The notes: generated by a model from the sequence alone, not told the origin. A stretch of 64,000 nt of DNA from Lolium rigidum (GCF_022539505.1 NC_061514.1:42892869-42956868); one strand, 5' to 3'; positions 54,399 to 64,000 are shown, numbered from the stretch's first letter. Numbers and translations: made by a program.

Positions 54399-57300
54399 TC
54401 AGCGTATCTGCGAGGATGTGGGAACATGGAGAACACGAACATCTCCAAAGGCTACACGCTCTCGAACAAAATGAAGATCAATCTCCACATGCTTAGTGCG
54501 TTGATGTTGAACTGGATTCGTCGAAAGGTAGACGGCGGAGATGTTGTCGCGATAGACCACAGTAGCTCGCTGAAGTGGGCGACGGAGCTCAGAAAGGAGC
54601 TGACGTAACCAACATGCTTCAGCAACTGCATTAGCGACTCCACGATATTCTGCCTCCGCACTCGATCGGGAGACAGTTTGTTGGCGCTTAGATGACCAAG
54701 AGATCAGATTGTCACCAAGGAAAACCCCATACCCAGAAGTCGACTTGCGAGTGTCGGGGCATCCAGCCCAATCGGCATCAGTATAAGCAGTAAGTGATGT
54801 TGGTGATGAGCGATGTAGCTGCAGGCCATAGTCGACGGTGCCGCGAAGGTACCGGAGAATCCGTTTGACCGCATTAAGATGCGGCTCTCGTGGGTCGTGC
54901 ATGTACAAGCAGACCTGCTGAACGGCATAGGCGACGTCCGGGCGGGTGAACGATAGATACTGGAGAGCACCCACTAAGCTCCGATAAGTGGATGGATCAG
55001 CGACGGGGGCGCCAGTAGCGCCAAGCTTGGACTGTGTGTCAACCGGAGTGGAGCATGGATTGCACTCAGTCATTCCTGCACGGTCGAGGACGTCGAGGAT
55101 GTACTGCCGTTGAGAAAGGAACATGCCAGTAGGAGAGCGCGTAACAGCAACACCAAGAAAATAGTGTAATGCTCCAAGGTCCTTGAGAGAGAACTCGCGC
55201 TCTAGAGCTGTGATGGTGTGTCGAAGGAGCTGCTCAGAAGAGGCTGTCAGCACAATATCATCAACATATAACAGCAGGTAAAGTGTCTCCGTGTTGCGTG
55301 TGTAGATAAACAGAGAGGGGTCTGCACGGGAGCCAACAAATCCAAGTCGTAGAAGATGGTCGGTGAAGCGGCTATACCAAGCTCGCGGTGCCTGCTTAAG
55401 CCCATAGAGAGACTTGTTGAGGCGGCATACATGGTCGGGCTGGGAAGCATCAACGAACCCTGACGGTTGTGCACAATAGACAGTCTCAGCGAGAGTACCA
55501 TGGAGAAAGGCATTGTTGATGTTGAGCTGATGGACTGGCCAGTCTTGAGCGACGGCAATGGACAAAACTGTCCTAACAGTTGCCGGCTTGACGACCGGAC
55601 TGAAGGTCTCACCGTAGTCGACACCGGCGCGTTGGGTGAAGCCCCGGAGCACCCAACGTGCTTTGTACCGGTCTAAGGAGCCATCTGGTTTGAGCTTATG
55701 ACGAAATATCCATTTGCCAGAAACAATATTAGATCCAGGTGGTCTAGGCACAAGATCCCATGTCCGATTGTTTTGCAGGGCTGTAAATTCATCGACCATT
55801 GCAGCATGCCATTGAGGATCCTTCAGAGCACCACGGTAGCTTTTCGGAAGCGGACTAAGAACATCAACATGCAGATTAAGGCGATCAACAGGCCGAGACA
55901 TACCACGTTTGCCACGAGTGTACATATTGTGAGTATTCTCGGCAAGGGGAGGGCCAACCGGAGCCAGAACCACGGGAGGAGGGGGAGGTGGGTTAGGGGG
56001 AGGCGTGGGTGGCTGGGGGTTAGGCTGAGGCATGGGTCGCTGGGGTGGAGGGTTTGGGAGGATGGGTGGCAGCTCATCAAGGAAGGAGAGATCAATGGGA
56101 GTAGGTGGTGTTGATATTTTGGAGAAAGGAAATGAATTTTCATCGAAGACAACATGACGGGAGATGATAAGTTTGTGTGTGGAGAGGTCGAGGAAGCGGT
56201 AGCCGCGGTGAGAAGAGGAGTATCCAAGGAAGACACAGGCGGTCGTGCGAGGAGCGAGTTTGTGAGCTGTGGTAGCGGAGAGGTTAGGGTAACAAAGACA
56301 TCCGAAAACCCGAAGTTGGTCGAGAGGAAGAGGGAGGCCATAGAGAACCTCGTGTGGGGTGCGGTGCTGAAGGGTTTTAGTGGGGTGAAGGTTGAACAAG
56401 AAAGTGGAAGTGTTAAGAGCTTCGACCCAATATATTGGAGGCATGCATGCTTGGAAAAGAAGTGATCTAACCATGTTGTTTGTAGAGCGAATGACACGCT
56501 CGGCTTTACCGTTTTGAGGGGATGTGTATGGGCAAGACATGCGTAGAGTGGCACCAAGGGACATGAGAAATGTGCGGGCAGCAGTATTGTCAAATTCATG
56601 ACCATTGTCACACTGCAGGGATTGAATTGTTGTATGAAACTGAGTGGATACATAGGCGAAGAAGTTTTTGAGTGTTGGGAAAGTTTCAGATTTCATGCGT
56701 AAGGGAAAAGTCCAAAGGTAATGAGTGAAATCATCTAACACAACTAGGTAGTATTTGTAACCGGATACACTAGGAAGAGGGGAAGTCCACAAATCGCAAT
56801 GGATTAGTTGAAAAGGTCGAGTAGTGTGAGTAGATGATGAATCAAAAGGTAGACGCACATGTTTCCCTAATTGACAAGCATGACATAACTGATTATCGGT
56901 AGCATTTTTATTACAAGGAAAAGAAAAAGCACTTGCTAGGTGCGACAAAGCTTGACTACTAAGATGTCCTAGACGACGATGCCACAAGGTTGCTGATGAT
57001 GTGGTGGTGGAGAGTGCGTGCGCAGTGGAGGCCGGCAACCAGAGGGGGTAGAGGTCACCGGAACTATTGCACCTGACGATCTCGTTCTTGGTGCGGAAGT
57101 CCTTCACAGAGAGACCAAACGGATCAAACTCAACAGATAGAAGATTATCAGTTGTGAATTTACGAACAGAAATAAGATTTTTAATTAGGTCAGGTGTAAC
57201 TAAGACATTGTTAAGAGAGAATGAATGGGTAGGAGATGAAAGAGTGGTATGACCGATGTGGGTTGTGGGAATAGTTTGGCCATTGCCGACGATGACATGT

Positions 57301-58592
57301 GGGTAAGGAGAGTGAGAGGTGAGGATGTGAGAGAGGTTACCCTGATTGCCGGTCATGTGAGCGGAGGCGCTCGAGTCCATGAACCACTCATTCGAGGATG
57401 GTGGTGTCGGGGACATGGTGTTGAAAGCCTGCATGAGTTGGGCTTGGTCGAAGGATGGCGGTGGTGCGGTTGGATTGTATGTGGGTGCGGGTGGCGGGGC
57501 GGATGGCGTCGCTCCTGGCGTCCATGGTATAGCTGCTCCCGGTGGCCATGGCATCGGTGATGTAGAGCCATAGGGCCATGGAGGCGGCGCCGATAGCATG
57601 GCATGATGAGCCTGAGGCAGGCCAAGAGGAGGTGGCCGTGGCGGTGGTCCTGGCCACATCTGGATTGACCCAGCCCAAGGGTTCTGCATCGACGGCCAGG
57701 GAGCCTGCGATCCCTTCCCGGATGTGTTGGGGGTGCCGCCGCGTTGTTGGGGAGACGCGGAGTGGACGTAACGGCACCGTGCGCCAAAGCGACAGGTTCC
57801 AAAGCGCTGGAAGTTGCGGCAGACTTCCGGGCGCCGCGGAGGTCCCGTATTTTCGGCAGGGCCACGCGGTGGTGGAGGTGTGGGGGCTCCGCGCGCGACG
57901 AAGGCAGACGGGGTCGAGGATGACTCGGACTGCTGCTGCAACGTGAGCTCCTCGAGTAGTAGAGATGAGCGGACGTCGAGAAACGGCGGAAGGGGACGCT
58001 GTTTCAGGAGCAACGTGCGCATGTACGCAAGCCGAGGTCCGAGACCGCGAAGCGTGTTCTGGACTAGGCGTTTGTCGGTGATGGTCGTGCCCAGCGCATT
58101 GAGCTCGTCGGCGAGAACCTTCTGCTTGCGGCAGTAATCAGCCACGGTCAGGGAGCCCTGTTGGAGACCGTGGAACTCTTGCTCGAGGTAGGAGGAGCGG
58201 GTGTCCGCGTTGTCGTGGTAGATGTTGGAGAGGCACGTCCACAAGGCGTGGGCAGGCAGTGGCGTCGTGGTGTCAACGATCATGGCGAGAAGCTCGGGAG
58301 CGACGGCGCTGTTGAGCCATGACCGGACGATGGCGTCGTTGCGGGCCCACTGTGGCGGGGGGTCCGTGGGGTAGGCATCCTCGAGGAGATGATCCTCGAG
58401 GGCGTACTTCTCAACAGCGTCGGAGAACATGCCGCGCCATTGGAGGTAGTTGGAGGTTGAAAGCTCGAGGGTGACCGGCACGACGGCACGGATGCTGGGG
58501 AGTGCGGCCGCGAGCGCCCAGAGAGCGGCCTTGGCGGTGGCCTCGGCGGCAGCGGCCGCGAGATCAGCGGCGGAGGGCTCTGACGGCGCCAT
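54399..58592 (-). CDS. Copia Gag-Pol polyprotein, 1397 aa, with altered active sites
   Basis: One frame from the ATG 20 bases past the PBS. Gag: residues 40-230 (NYLQWRGMFSDAV). A CCCH zinc finger C258-x8-C267-x5-C273-x3-H277 stands where a CCHC knuckle is usual. A Pro-rich linker leads to the protease with D406-S-S, where D-S/T-G is expected. Integrase: H538, H543, C570, C573, then D600, D662 and E698 (D,D-35-E). RT: VSGKWIFRHKLKPDGS, then LNINNAFLHG with N1024 in place of the catalytic Asp, and YVDD at 1109-1112. RNase H: TDADWAG (D1272), SSAEAEYRG. The frame ends early: one extra base near 54402 after TSSQ shifts it before the usual ADIFTKGLP-type end, which is readable in the next frame. 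Confidence 0.9.
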   Translation of the reverse strand: MAPSEPSAADLAAAAAEATAKAALWALAAALPSIRAVVPVTLELSTSNYLQWRGMFSDAVEKYALEDHLLEDAYPTDPPPQWARNDAIVRSWLNSAVAPELLAMIVDTTTPLPAHALWTCLSNIYHDNADTRSSYLEQEFHGLQQGSLTVADYCRKQKVLADELNALGTTITDKRLVQNTLRGLGPRLAYMRTLLLKQRPLPPFLDVRSSLLLEELTLQQQSESSSTPSAFVARGAPTPPPPRGPAENTGPPRRPEVCRNFQRFGTCRFGARCRYVHSASPQQRGGTPNTSGKGSQAPWPSMQNPWAGSIQMWPGPPPRPPPLGLPQAHHAMLSAPPPWPYGSTSPMPWPPGAAIPWTPGATPSAPPPAPTYNPTAPPPSFDQAQLMQAFNTMSPTPPSSNEWFMDSSASAHMTGNQGNLSHILTSHSPYPHVIVGNGQTIPTTHIGHTTLSSPTHSFSLNNVLVTPDLIKNLISVRKFTTDNLLSVEFDPFGLSVKDFRTKNEIVRCNSSGDLYPLWLPASTAHALSTTTSSATLWHRRLGHLSSQALSHLASAFSFPCNKNATDNQLCHACQLGKHVRLPFDSSSTHTTRPFQLIHCDLWTSPLPSVSGYKYYLVVLDDFTHYLWTFPLRMKSETFPTLKNFFAYVSTQFHTTIQSLQCDNGHEFDNTAARTFLMSLGATLRMSCPYTSPQNGKAERVIRSTNNMVRSLLFQACMPPIYWVEALNTSTFLFNLHPTKTLQHRTPHEVLYGLPLPLDQLRVFGCLCYPNLSATTAHKLAPRTTACVFLGYSSSHRGYRFLDLSTHKLIISRHVVFDENSFPFSKISTPPTPIDLSFLDELPPILPNPPPQRPMPQPNPQPPTPPPNPPPPPPVVLAPVGPPLAENTHNMYTRGKRGMSRPVDRLNLHVDVLSPLPKSYRGALKDPQWHAAMVDEFTALQNNRTWDLVPRPPGSNIVSGKWIFRHKLKPDGSLDRYKARWVLRGFTQRAGVDYGETFSPVVKPATVRTVLSIAVAQDWPVHQLNINNAFLHGTLAETVYCAQPSGFVDASQPDHVCRLNKSLYGLKQAPRAWYSRFTDHLLRLGFVGSRADPSLFIYTRNTETLYLLLYVDDIVLTASSEQLLRHTITALEREFSLKDLGALHYFLGVAVTRSPTGMFLSQRQYILDVLDRAGMTECNPCSTPVDTQSKLGATGAPVADPSTYRSLVGALQYLSFTRPDVAYAVQQVCLYMHDPREPHLNAVKRILRYLRGTVDYGLQLHRSSPTSLTAYTDADWAGCPDTRKSTSGYGVFLGDNLISWSSKRQQTVSRSSAEAEYRGVANAVAEACWLRQLLSELRRPLQRATVVYRDNISAVYLSTNPVQHQRTKHVEIDLHFVRERVAFGDVRVLHVPTSSQIR

Positions 58593-58611
58593 AGGAGAGG
58601 ATCAAGAAAAC

Positions 58612-58626
58612 CCTAATCTGATACCA
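58612..58626 (-). other. Primer binding site of the Copia element
   Basis: TGGTATCAGATTAGG on the minus strand, directly inside the 5' LTR; complementary to the 3' end of initiator Met tRNA in the first 10 bases. Confidence 0.9.
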
Positions 58627-58783
58627 TGAAGGCAAATATAATTGTTGCTCTTAGATTAATTTGATCCCACATTGGGATTATATAGTACAGGAGACTTGGC
58701 TGCTAAGTAAATAGATTACAAATAAGGTAGGACTCTTTTGAGTCGGTTTGCTCTAGACGTGTCCTAATCATACACGTCTAACA
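58627..58783 (-). repeat. 5' LTR of the Copia element, 157 bp
   Basis: Same as the 3' LTR except for one base. Followed at 58784 by CCTAA, the second copy of the target duplication. Confidence 0.95.
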
Positions 58784-59610
58784 CCTAATTTTCCAAATGG
58801 TCGATCCCGTTTCCGATCTACTCAAGCCAAGAAACTAGAGACTGTACGACGAAGCCAATACGAAGGAGCAACCCATTCTCAGGTTTCATCTAATGGAGTC
58901 AGTTATCACGTCTTGAACGTGTGCATGGATCACTTTTCAAAGGGACACAAAATACATGAATGTAATCAAATCCAAACCCCACGTTAATGTAGATTTAGGA
59001 GAACATTTTTATTTCCTTTTTTCTAATATCAGAAAAATCTTAGGCATAGTGTTCATGGGCATCATGCCCTCAAGCCACGGCGAAAGCCAGAATTGTGCCT
59101 TCTCACCACCTCCAACCCAAATTGACATTGAAATCACAAAAGGGTCTCTATCACACTGCAAAGGTTGCCTAATCCACCACGTATGTTTGCAGTCATCGAT
59201 CACGTTGTCAGAGTGCGGTAGTCAAATTTTTCGAGAACGAGAGTGCCAAGAACTTCGAATTAGTTTGGGTGTCACAGTCTTTCTTAATTGAGATTTCCCT
59301 TGTCGCACATCATGGTGTCACAATCTTAACCTCTCTTTCATCCATGGTGATGTTCTTGCCGCTGCAGGTCATAATCATAATATTTGTCTATTTTCATAAC
59401 TTAGTGTCTTTGAAACCTTTGTTCGACCCAGTAGGTTGGTAGTTTTCCTTCCCTGCTTTTAACGTTTTAAGCTTCTGAACTGCTACTCCTGATGGAGACT
59501 GAACCTTGTATGCTGGCCCTTATGGGCTTCTTAAATGGAGCAGGAGGAGCACTCCTGTTTGTCTAACAAAATTGCTGGCAAGTTTGTCCTGTAATCAAAA
59601 GGGAGAGTAA
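58784..59610. other. Unassigned sequence between Copia element and Harbinger end
   Basis: No gene recognised. Short openings at 58956-59291 have no domain. TAA at 59608-59610 is the likely target duplication of the Harbinger element. Confidence 0.35.
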
Positions 59611-59864
59611 GAGGATCTCCACCGGTAGCTCCTAAATAGACGCCGGCAGGAGCGCCGGCACCTCCTTTTGGGGGCACCAGCACCTCCGTTTGGGGGCGCC
59701 GGCACTGCATCCTCCATTTGGGGAAGCCGTTTCCACACAGGCGCCTCCCAAACGGCAGCCCCCATTTTTTTTTCCTTTTTACAATATTTTCAAACAATAT
59801 ATCGATCACATTGTATTCATACAATCACACAAATAGAATTAAATTGTTCATACAATCAATAAAA

Positions 59865-59970
59865 CAAATAGTACTTAAATTATTCATACAACCCAACAAA
59901 CAAATAGTACTTAAATTATTCATACAACCCAACAAATAAATAGTACTTAAATTATTCATCCAGGCAAACA
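59865..59970. repeat. 36-bp AT-rich tandem repeat, three copies
   Basis: aaatagtacttaaattattc recurs at about 59866, 59902 and 59938, with ccaacaaa between. It lies in the 3' UTR of the Harbinger transposase. Confidence 0.85.
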
Positions 59971-59983
59971 AATAGAAATAAAA

Positions 59984-60169
59984 TCATGCATTGTTGGCTG
60001 CTCCTCTCCTTGCCCACAAATGCGCAGCTAGATCCGCTTTCAGCTGTGCATGGACACCTGCATCTCGAATTTCATTGTGCATATGAAGAAAAGCAGCAAA
60101 TTCTTGGGGCACATGCTCTACCTCAGCTAGTGGCCCTTGATAATCAAATGGATGATCATCCTGCACGGG
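59984..60169 (-). pseudogene. C-terminal end of PIF/Harbinger transposase
   Basis: About 60 codons: DYQGPLAEVEHVPQEFAAFL, MHNEIRDAGVHAQLKADL, AAHLWARRG, the typical end of plant PIF/Harbinger transposases (PF04827 type), ending with a stop at 59984. The Met at 60166 is not the true start; the N-terminus and the catalytic DDE part were removed by the LTR insertion at 60170. Confidence 0.7.
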
Positions 60170-60728
60170 TGTCGTTGCCTATTCGACGGTACTCCAGAGG
60201 AGGGATCCTCATGGAGGGGAGAAGAAGTAGGGGCCATAGGGCGGAGAGTCCTCGGGACGGTGGTACGCGATTTACCCAGCTTCGGAACACCTGCTCGAAG
60301 ACAGGGCCTACTGCTGCTTGTCTGGAATTATCTGGGTGCTTTCGCGTTGTTACAATGAGTTGTCGTTCTCCCTCTAGGGCTCCCGGGATCCGGCTTATAA
60401 AGGCGCACGGATCTAGAGTTTACATGGAGAGTTCTAGCCGGATTACAAGTTGCCTAACTACGGTACAATATCTTGCCGTGTACGTCAAGGATCCGCCTTC
60501 CATCTACGTCGTACTGGATCCGGGTTCCACATGGGCCTCTACGGATCCGGCCTCCTCCGAAGGTCGGTTAGGATCCGACTTCCTGATCCTGGGCTGGACT
60601 TCATCCTTCATGATCAACAGCAACTGGGCCGCACGATGGGCCACATGCCACATCACCGTCTGTAGGCCACCCGGGCTTGCCGGATCTAGGCACTGTCGAT
60701 GGTACACCCATGAAGTATACCCACAACA
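60170..60728 (-). repeat. 3' LTR of the second Tat-type element, 559 bp
   Basis: Minus strand TGTTGTGGGTATACTTC to GGCAACGACA. TATA box tttataagcc on the minus strand (about 60395-60404). GGATCC or near copies recur at least seven times between 60365 and 60690. The frame over most of it (59986-60732, plus) is fortuitous. Confidence 0.7.
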
Positions 60729-61073
60729 GTAGCCCCCAGAGTTCTCCGAGATTCACCTCTTGTTTCCGCCTTGCTAAAGCTTCGTGACTTCCGACAATCT
60801 CGGCAACATGGGGAAATTTGAAGAACTCCAACTTCATCTTATCTCCTTTCCCAACATTTAGTCGGAAAATTCCTCTATCCCGCGGGACTTCATCCATCGA
60901 CAACACTGTTTATAACGTGTCTCCGGGTTACTCCCCTGCTTGGATAAGGGTTGATAGCTTTTAAATTTTTACCCGGAACCTCAAGAAGTTCAAACGGTTC
61001 CACCAATCTTGGCGCCATTTTCGGGCAATTTGAGCGGTAACTTATCCTTAGCCATTTTCACGGCTTAGGGTTT

Positions 61074-61165
61074 TTGACACGTGTCATTCATCCAATGTCA
61101 CGACGCTTGCGTTCCGACCACAGGATGCGGAGCACGAATCTCCTCCCCTCAACCTATAAATATCC
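61074..61165 (+). promoter_or_regulatory. Promoter of the antisense PF04195-type gene
   Basis: A G-box-like acacgtgtca (61077-61086) and TATA box TATAAATA (61155-61162) are followed by a CT-rich 5' UTR. A 5' UTR intron (GT at 61375, AG at 61476-61477) ends right before the ATG at 61478. Confidence 0.55.
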
Positions 61166-61477
61166 GCCGTTCACCCGTAACCACCCCATTCGCCCCCCTT
61201 TTCACCTCTCTCACAGCGCCGCCTCCGAGCTTCTCCTCCGCCGCACCGGAGTTCACCGGAAGTTCGCCGGAGCTGATTCACCGCCGTGAACTGTTCTTCG
61301 TGTTCTTAAGTTCAGTGAGCCGCCCCAGCAAAACCTCACCGCCGGCGACTCCGACCACCGCGGAATCCATTCCGGTAAGCCCTCAGAGCTTTGCCTTCTC
61401 GCTGTGGTTGGTAGGGATGAATAGGGTATCAACGTTGGATCCGGCTAAGTTTAGCTATCTTCGCATTCTCTTTTTAG

Positions 61478-64000
61478 ATGTCTTCTTCAACTCCGCCTCC
61501 CTCCTCCGAGCCGATCATGGTGATGCCTATCTCTTCCGCCCCTCCCCCTTTCGTCCCAGTTCAGCTGGAGCCCACAAAGGATTCCGGCAAAAACATCGAG
61601 GGGACGTCTGCCAACCCGGAAGAAACCGCGGGGGCAGAACAGATGGAGAAAAAGGCGGAGGAAGCAGCTGCCAAAAAATCCAAGGCTCGCGCGTGAGATA
61701 GCGAAGCCAAGGGAAAGTGGTGGCCCTCCACCACCACAGAGACCGAGCTCCGCAACCTCAAAGCGGAACGATTCCTAAAGCCCGGGTCCTGGCGGACGAT
61801 TCCGGGTTCATTGACTCTAGCTCCCGAAGCCGGAGAAATGGTGGTGACCAAGGCGCTCGTCGAGCGCGGCTTCTCCTTTCCGCCTATCGATTTCTTCTCC
61901 GAAATTCTAAAGGCGTACGGGCTGCAGCCACACAACATCTCGCCAAACAGCATACTGGCCATCAACAACCATGTGACGTTGTGCGAAGGCCACCTCCGGG
62001 TAACACCGGAACTCTCCCTCTTCCAGTACTTCTTCTCCGTCAAAAAGGAGAAAATTCCTCAATCTTCAGAGCTGGCCACCTGCGGGACAATCACGTTCAA
62101 GCTCCGCCCTGGCCGCGTCTATCCTCCCACCGACCGCCACGAATCCGTGCGGTACTGGTCCGGAGGCTTCTTCTACCTGAAGGACATTTCCAACCCGGCA
62201 AGTGCGAGGGTGTTGCCAGCCTTCAAAAAAGGTCCCGCCAGCGAGACTCCGGCCTGGACGCAATGCCCAGATCTTTCCGAGTCACCACTACTGACTCGCA
62301 CTGTAAGGCGGATCTGTAAACTGACGGAAGACGGGCTGACAGGGAAGGACCTTACAATGCCCTGGTTTACAAAGCGGATCCAACCTCTTCAGCATCGGGA
62401 CCGCCTGATGTTCCAGTACACGGGGCGCGATGATCTTATGCGCGCCTCCAAGGACAACCTTTCCTCCGACGCCATCGACAAACGGATCCGTCTTCTGATC
62501 AAGATTCCGCGTGATCTTCGGATTCACGTGTGCAACAAGGACATCCACGTCAACAGCTCCAGGATCGCGGTAAGCTTCTTGTTCTAACGCCAACTCCTTT
62601 GCCATTCTCTGCAAAATTTGTCTAAGTGTTTGCGTGCTCAGCTGGAGGAGCTAGAGGAGAAAGACCTCGGAACCTTACTCCGAGTCCCTCACTCCGGAAC
62701 CAACGACCCCGAGGCTGCTTCCGACGTGGAGGTTCCTGAAGCATCAGGCCCCGCCAAAGCAAAAGAGAGCTGCCCCTTCCGGCCCTGCCCCAAAACGCGC
62801 CCGCGAGACACCAAGTGCCGCGGCTACCCGGAGGGCGGAAAAGGAAAAAACAGCGCCTCAAGCAGATCGACACCAGAAAGCAGCTGCAGCCAAACATTGA
62901 CCAGTTTTTCATGACATCTTCGTGAGTGCTTGACTTCCGTCTAGAATTCCTTTGCTAGCATATATAATTAGGCATTTGCTAAGTGTTACACCTTTACTTG
63001 TATGCAGCAAAACTTCCGGAAGCAAACTCTCCAAGAACCCCAAGAAAAAGGCTTAGCCATCTCCGGCTTCTGTGCCTGTTACACCGGAAGTGGAGGTTCC
63101 GCCCAAGGCCTCTTCCTCCGCCAAGCCTGATCCCAAGGATGTCATCAACCTTGATGATCTCCCGGAGGAACCAACTGCCGAATCCGGCAAAGGCGATTCC
63201 AGCAAGGGCGCGTCCTCGCCTGCACCTCCGCCTGAACAACCTGATATTACCTCGGCTGAAGCTCCGGCTGATGATGTCGAAAAGAAGTTACTCCTAAGTC
63301 ATGCCAGTGGCACGCCCCAGACTCACCCTCATCTTTTTCCGATTCTGCAAAGAGTCCCCCTCTCACAACGCCACGCGGAAATCTCCAGCATGATGGACAA
63401 AGTGTGGGAACCTGCGAACACGGAGGAACAAGAGCTGAACGAACTTGAGAGCGGTCTCAAAGTTTTCTTCGCCAAGCACAAGAATGTGCGTCAGGTAACA
63501 CCAGCCCCCAAGCATTGGTTTATGCACTTTCCGAGTAACATGTATGAACCCATTTCTTTAACTGTGGACCTTAGCGGAAACTCAAAATTTTCAAACACTA
63601 AGGATTTTAGCTTCACGTCCAGCCCCCAAAATTTTGAATTTCCGCCTAACTCTTACCTGCTTCTCAGAACACTCGGAAGCTGCATGAAGACTTGCGCGTC
63701 CATGTGCTGGAGCAGAAGACAGAAATCGAGATGCTGCAAAAGAGGGACGCGGAAAGCCAAAAGTCCATCGCGACCCTAGAGACCCGCCTCAAGAACTACG
63801 AAGGTAATGATTCCGGCTTAGCCCCTAGGTTCTGCAATGCAATCATTTTTTCAAACTAACTTTATTCTTCTATTTCCGCCTTTCATATCAACTTGCCAAA
63901 AAGCCTTCCGTCGACGAGCTTTCCGCTGAGCTTGAAGTGCTTAAAGCCGAACATGACTCTCTCCAAGAGTTTCTCAGAAAATCCTCCGAGAAGGAGACAA
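61478..64000 (+). pseudogene. Spliced PF04195-type (putative gypsy-type transposon) gene antisense to the Tat-type element, partial
   Basis: Exon 1 61478-62569 (start directly at the 5' UTR intron acceptor), exon 2 62642-62921, exon 3 63008-63494, exon 4 63668-63803, exon 5 from about 63904; all inferred introns are GT-AG. Exon 1 carries the conserved domain: RGFSFPPIDFFSEILKAYGL, PNSILAINNHVTLCEGHL, FQYFFSVKK, YWSGGFFYLKD. Later exons are charged with coiled coil (LRVHVLEQKTEIEMLQKRD; ELSAELEVLKAEHDSL). The product's role is unknown; the family is common in grass retrotransposons. A TGA at 61694-61696 interrupts exon 1 (a CGA to TGA change at CpG would explain it), exon 2 has a frame change before its end, and the exon 4-5 join is out of phase as drawn. 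Confidence 0.65.

Larger units (their letters stand above)
54151..58783 (-). mobile_element. Complete Copia retrotransposon, 4633 bp
   Basis: 157-bp LTRs at both ends with a single difference, CCTAA target duplication at 54146-54150 and 58784-58788, PBS next to the right LTR, PPT next to the left LTR, and one polyprotein frame on the minus strand. The short LTR and compact leader suggest a small-LTR Copia family; I cannot name it. The LTR identity means recent insertion. Confidence 0.95.
59611..60169 (-). mobile_element. 3' part of a PIF/Harbinger DNA transposon
   Basis: A terminus gaggatctccaccgg at 59611 follows TAA, fitting the 3-bp target choice of this superfamily. Inwards are GC-rich repeats (ggcgccggcac, 59640-59705), an AT-rich 3' UTR and the transposase C-terminus on the minus strand. 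The rest is cut off by the LTR at 60170. Confidence 0.65.
60170..64000 (-). mobile_element. Second Tat-type Gypsy element: 3' LTR and antisense gene region
   Basis: Minus strand: LTR 60728-60170 preceded by the PPT CTCTGGGGGCTAC (60729-60741). The inner region carries, on the plus strand, a promoter and a spliced gene of the PF04195 family. This is the same layout as in the element at 37453-42166, with a different antisense gene. Pol would lie beyond the window; its absence here leaves the lineage an inference. Confidence 0.6.

Noticed and set aside
57249..58137. Plus-strand frames within the Copia gag region
   Set aside because: Antisense shadows of a GC-rich intact gag frame.
59986..60732. 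248-codon plus-strand frame
   Set aside because: It crosses the junction between the Harbinger transposase end and an LTR, so it cannot be one gene.

Overview
The window looks like a transposon-filled intergenic stretch of a large grass genome. The plus-orientation leader-LTR unit resembles the Angela/BARE/WIS Copia group, the LTR pieces beside the first gap resemble Sabrina-type Gypsy LTRs, and there are CACTA, LINE, Helitron and Tat-lineage elements typical of Pooideae, probably Triticeae (wheat, Aegilops, rye or barley relatives). Family names are from memory of motifs and are not database results. I found no convincing intact host gene. Two runs of exactly 100 N (13716-13815 and 42167-42266) are assembly gaps of unknown true size.

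Layout. 1-1586: right end of a CACTA transposon, inserted (TSD GTC) into the 3' untranslated part of a Gypsy element (1587-2304), which runs into an LTR (2305-2755) and a PBS. 2756-7433: a Gypsy element of Athila type with gag, protease and an ATHILA-ORF1-like gene but no reverse transcriptase or integrase. 8026-12433: a 5'-truncated minus-strand LINE. 13154-13966: two LTR pieces around the first gap. 13967-14696: an inverted second copy of the 3' untranslated segment seen at 1587-2165. 14697-19366: an Angela/BARE-like Copia tract with order partial LTR, RT, complete LTR, PBS, leader. 19367-22290: LTR-like sequence on the minus strand. 22291-24072: right end of a second CACTA element. 25000-32790: a 7.8-kb Helitron carrying GC-rich gene fragments and a foldback. 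33131-35300: two LINE tails and a tandem repeat. 35400-35880: DNA that looks plastid-derived.

35894-37452 is an LTR cut by a Tat-lineage Gypsy element (37453-42166, minus strand) that carries an acidic ORF on the opposite strand. Past the second gap lies the 5' part of a third CACTA element (42267-43780), including its transposase. 45001-45650 is an old LINE fragment. 46181-53941 is a nearly full-length minus-strand LINE flanked by a 9-bp candidate TSD; its ORF1 is interrupted by a 371-bp TRIM element (53418-53788, TSD TTCAT). 54151-58783 is a complete, recent Copia element with 157-bp LTRs that differ at one base, TSD CCTAA, and a 1397-aa polyprotein. 59611-60169 is the end of a PIF/Harbinger transposon, cut by a second Tat-type element (60170 to window end). 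That element carries, antisense to its own LTR, a promoter and a spliced gene of the PF04195 family.

The parts do not act together as a pathway. The interest lies in how elements are nested and in accessory content: two Tat-type elements with unrelated antisense genes, a polless Athila-type element, a Helitron with captured sequence, a TRIM inside a LINE, and a Copia element whose LTRs are young although its RT and protease active sites are altered.
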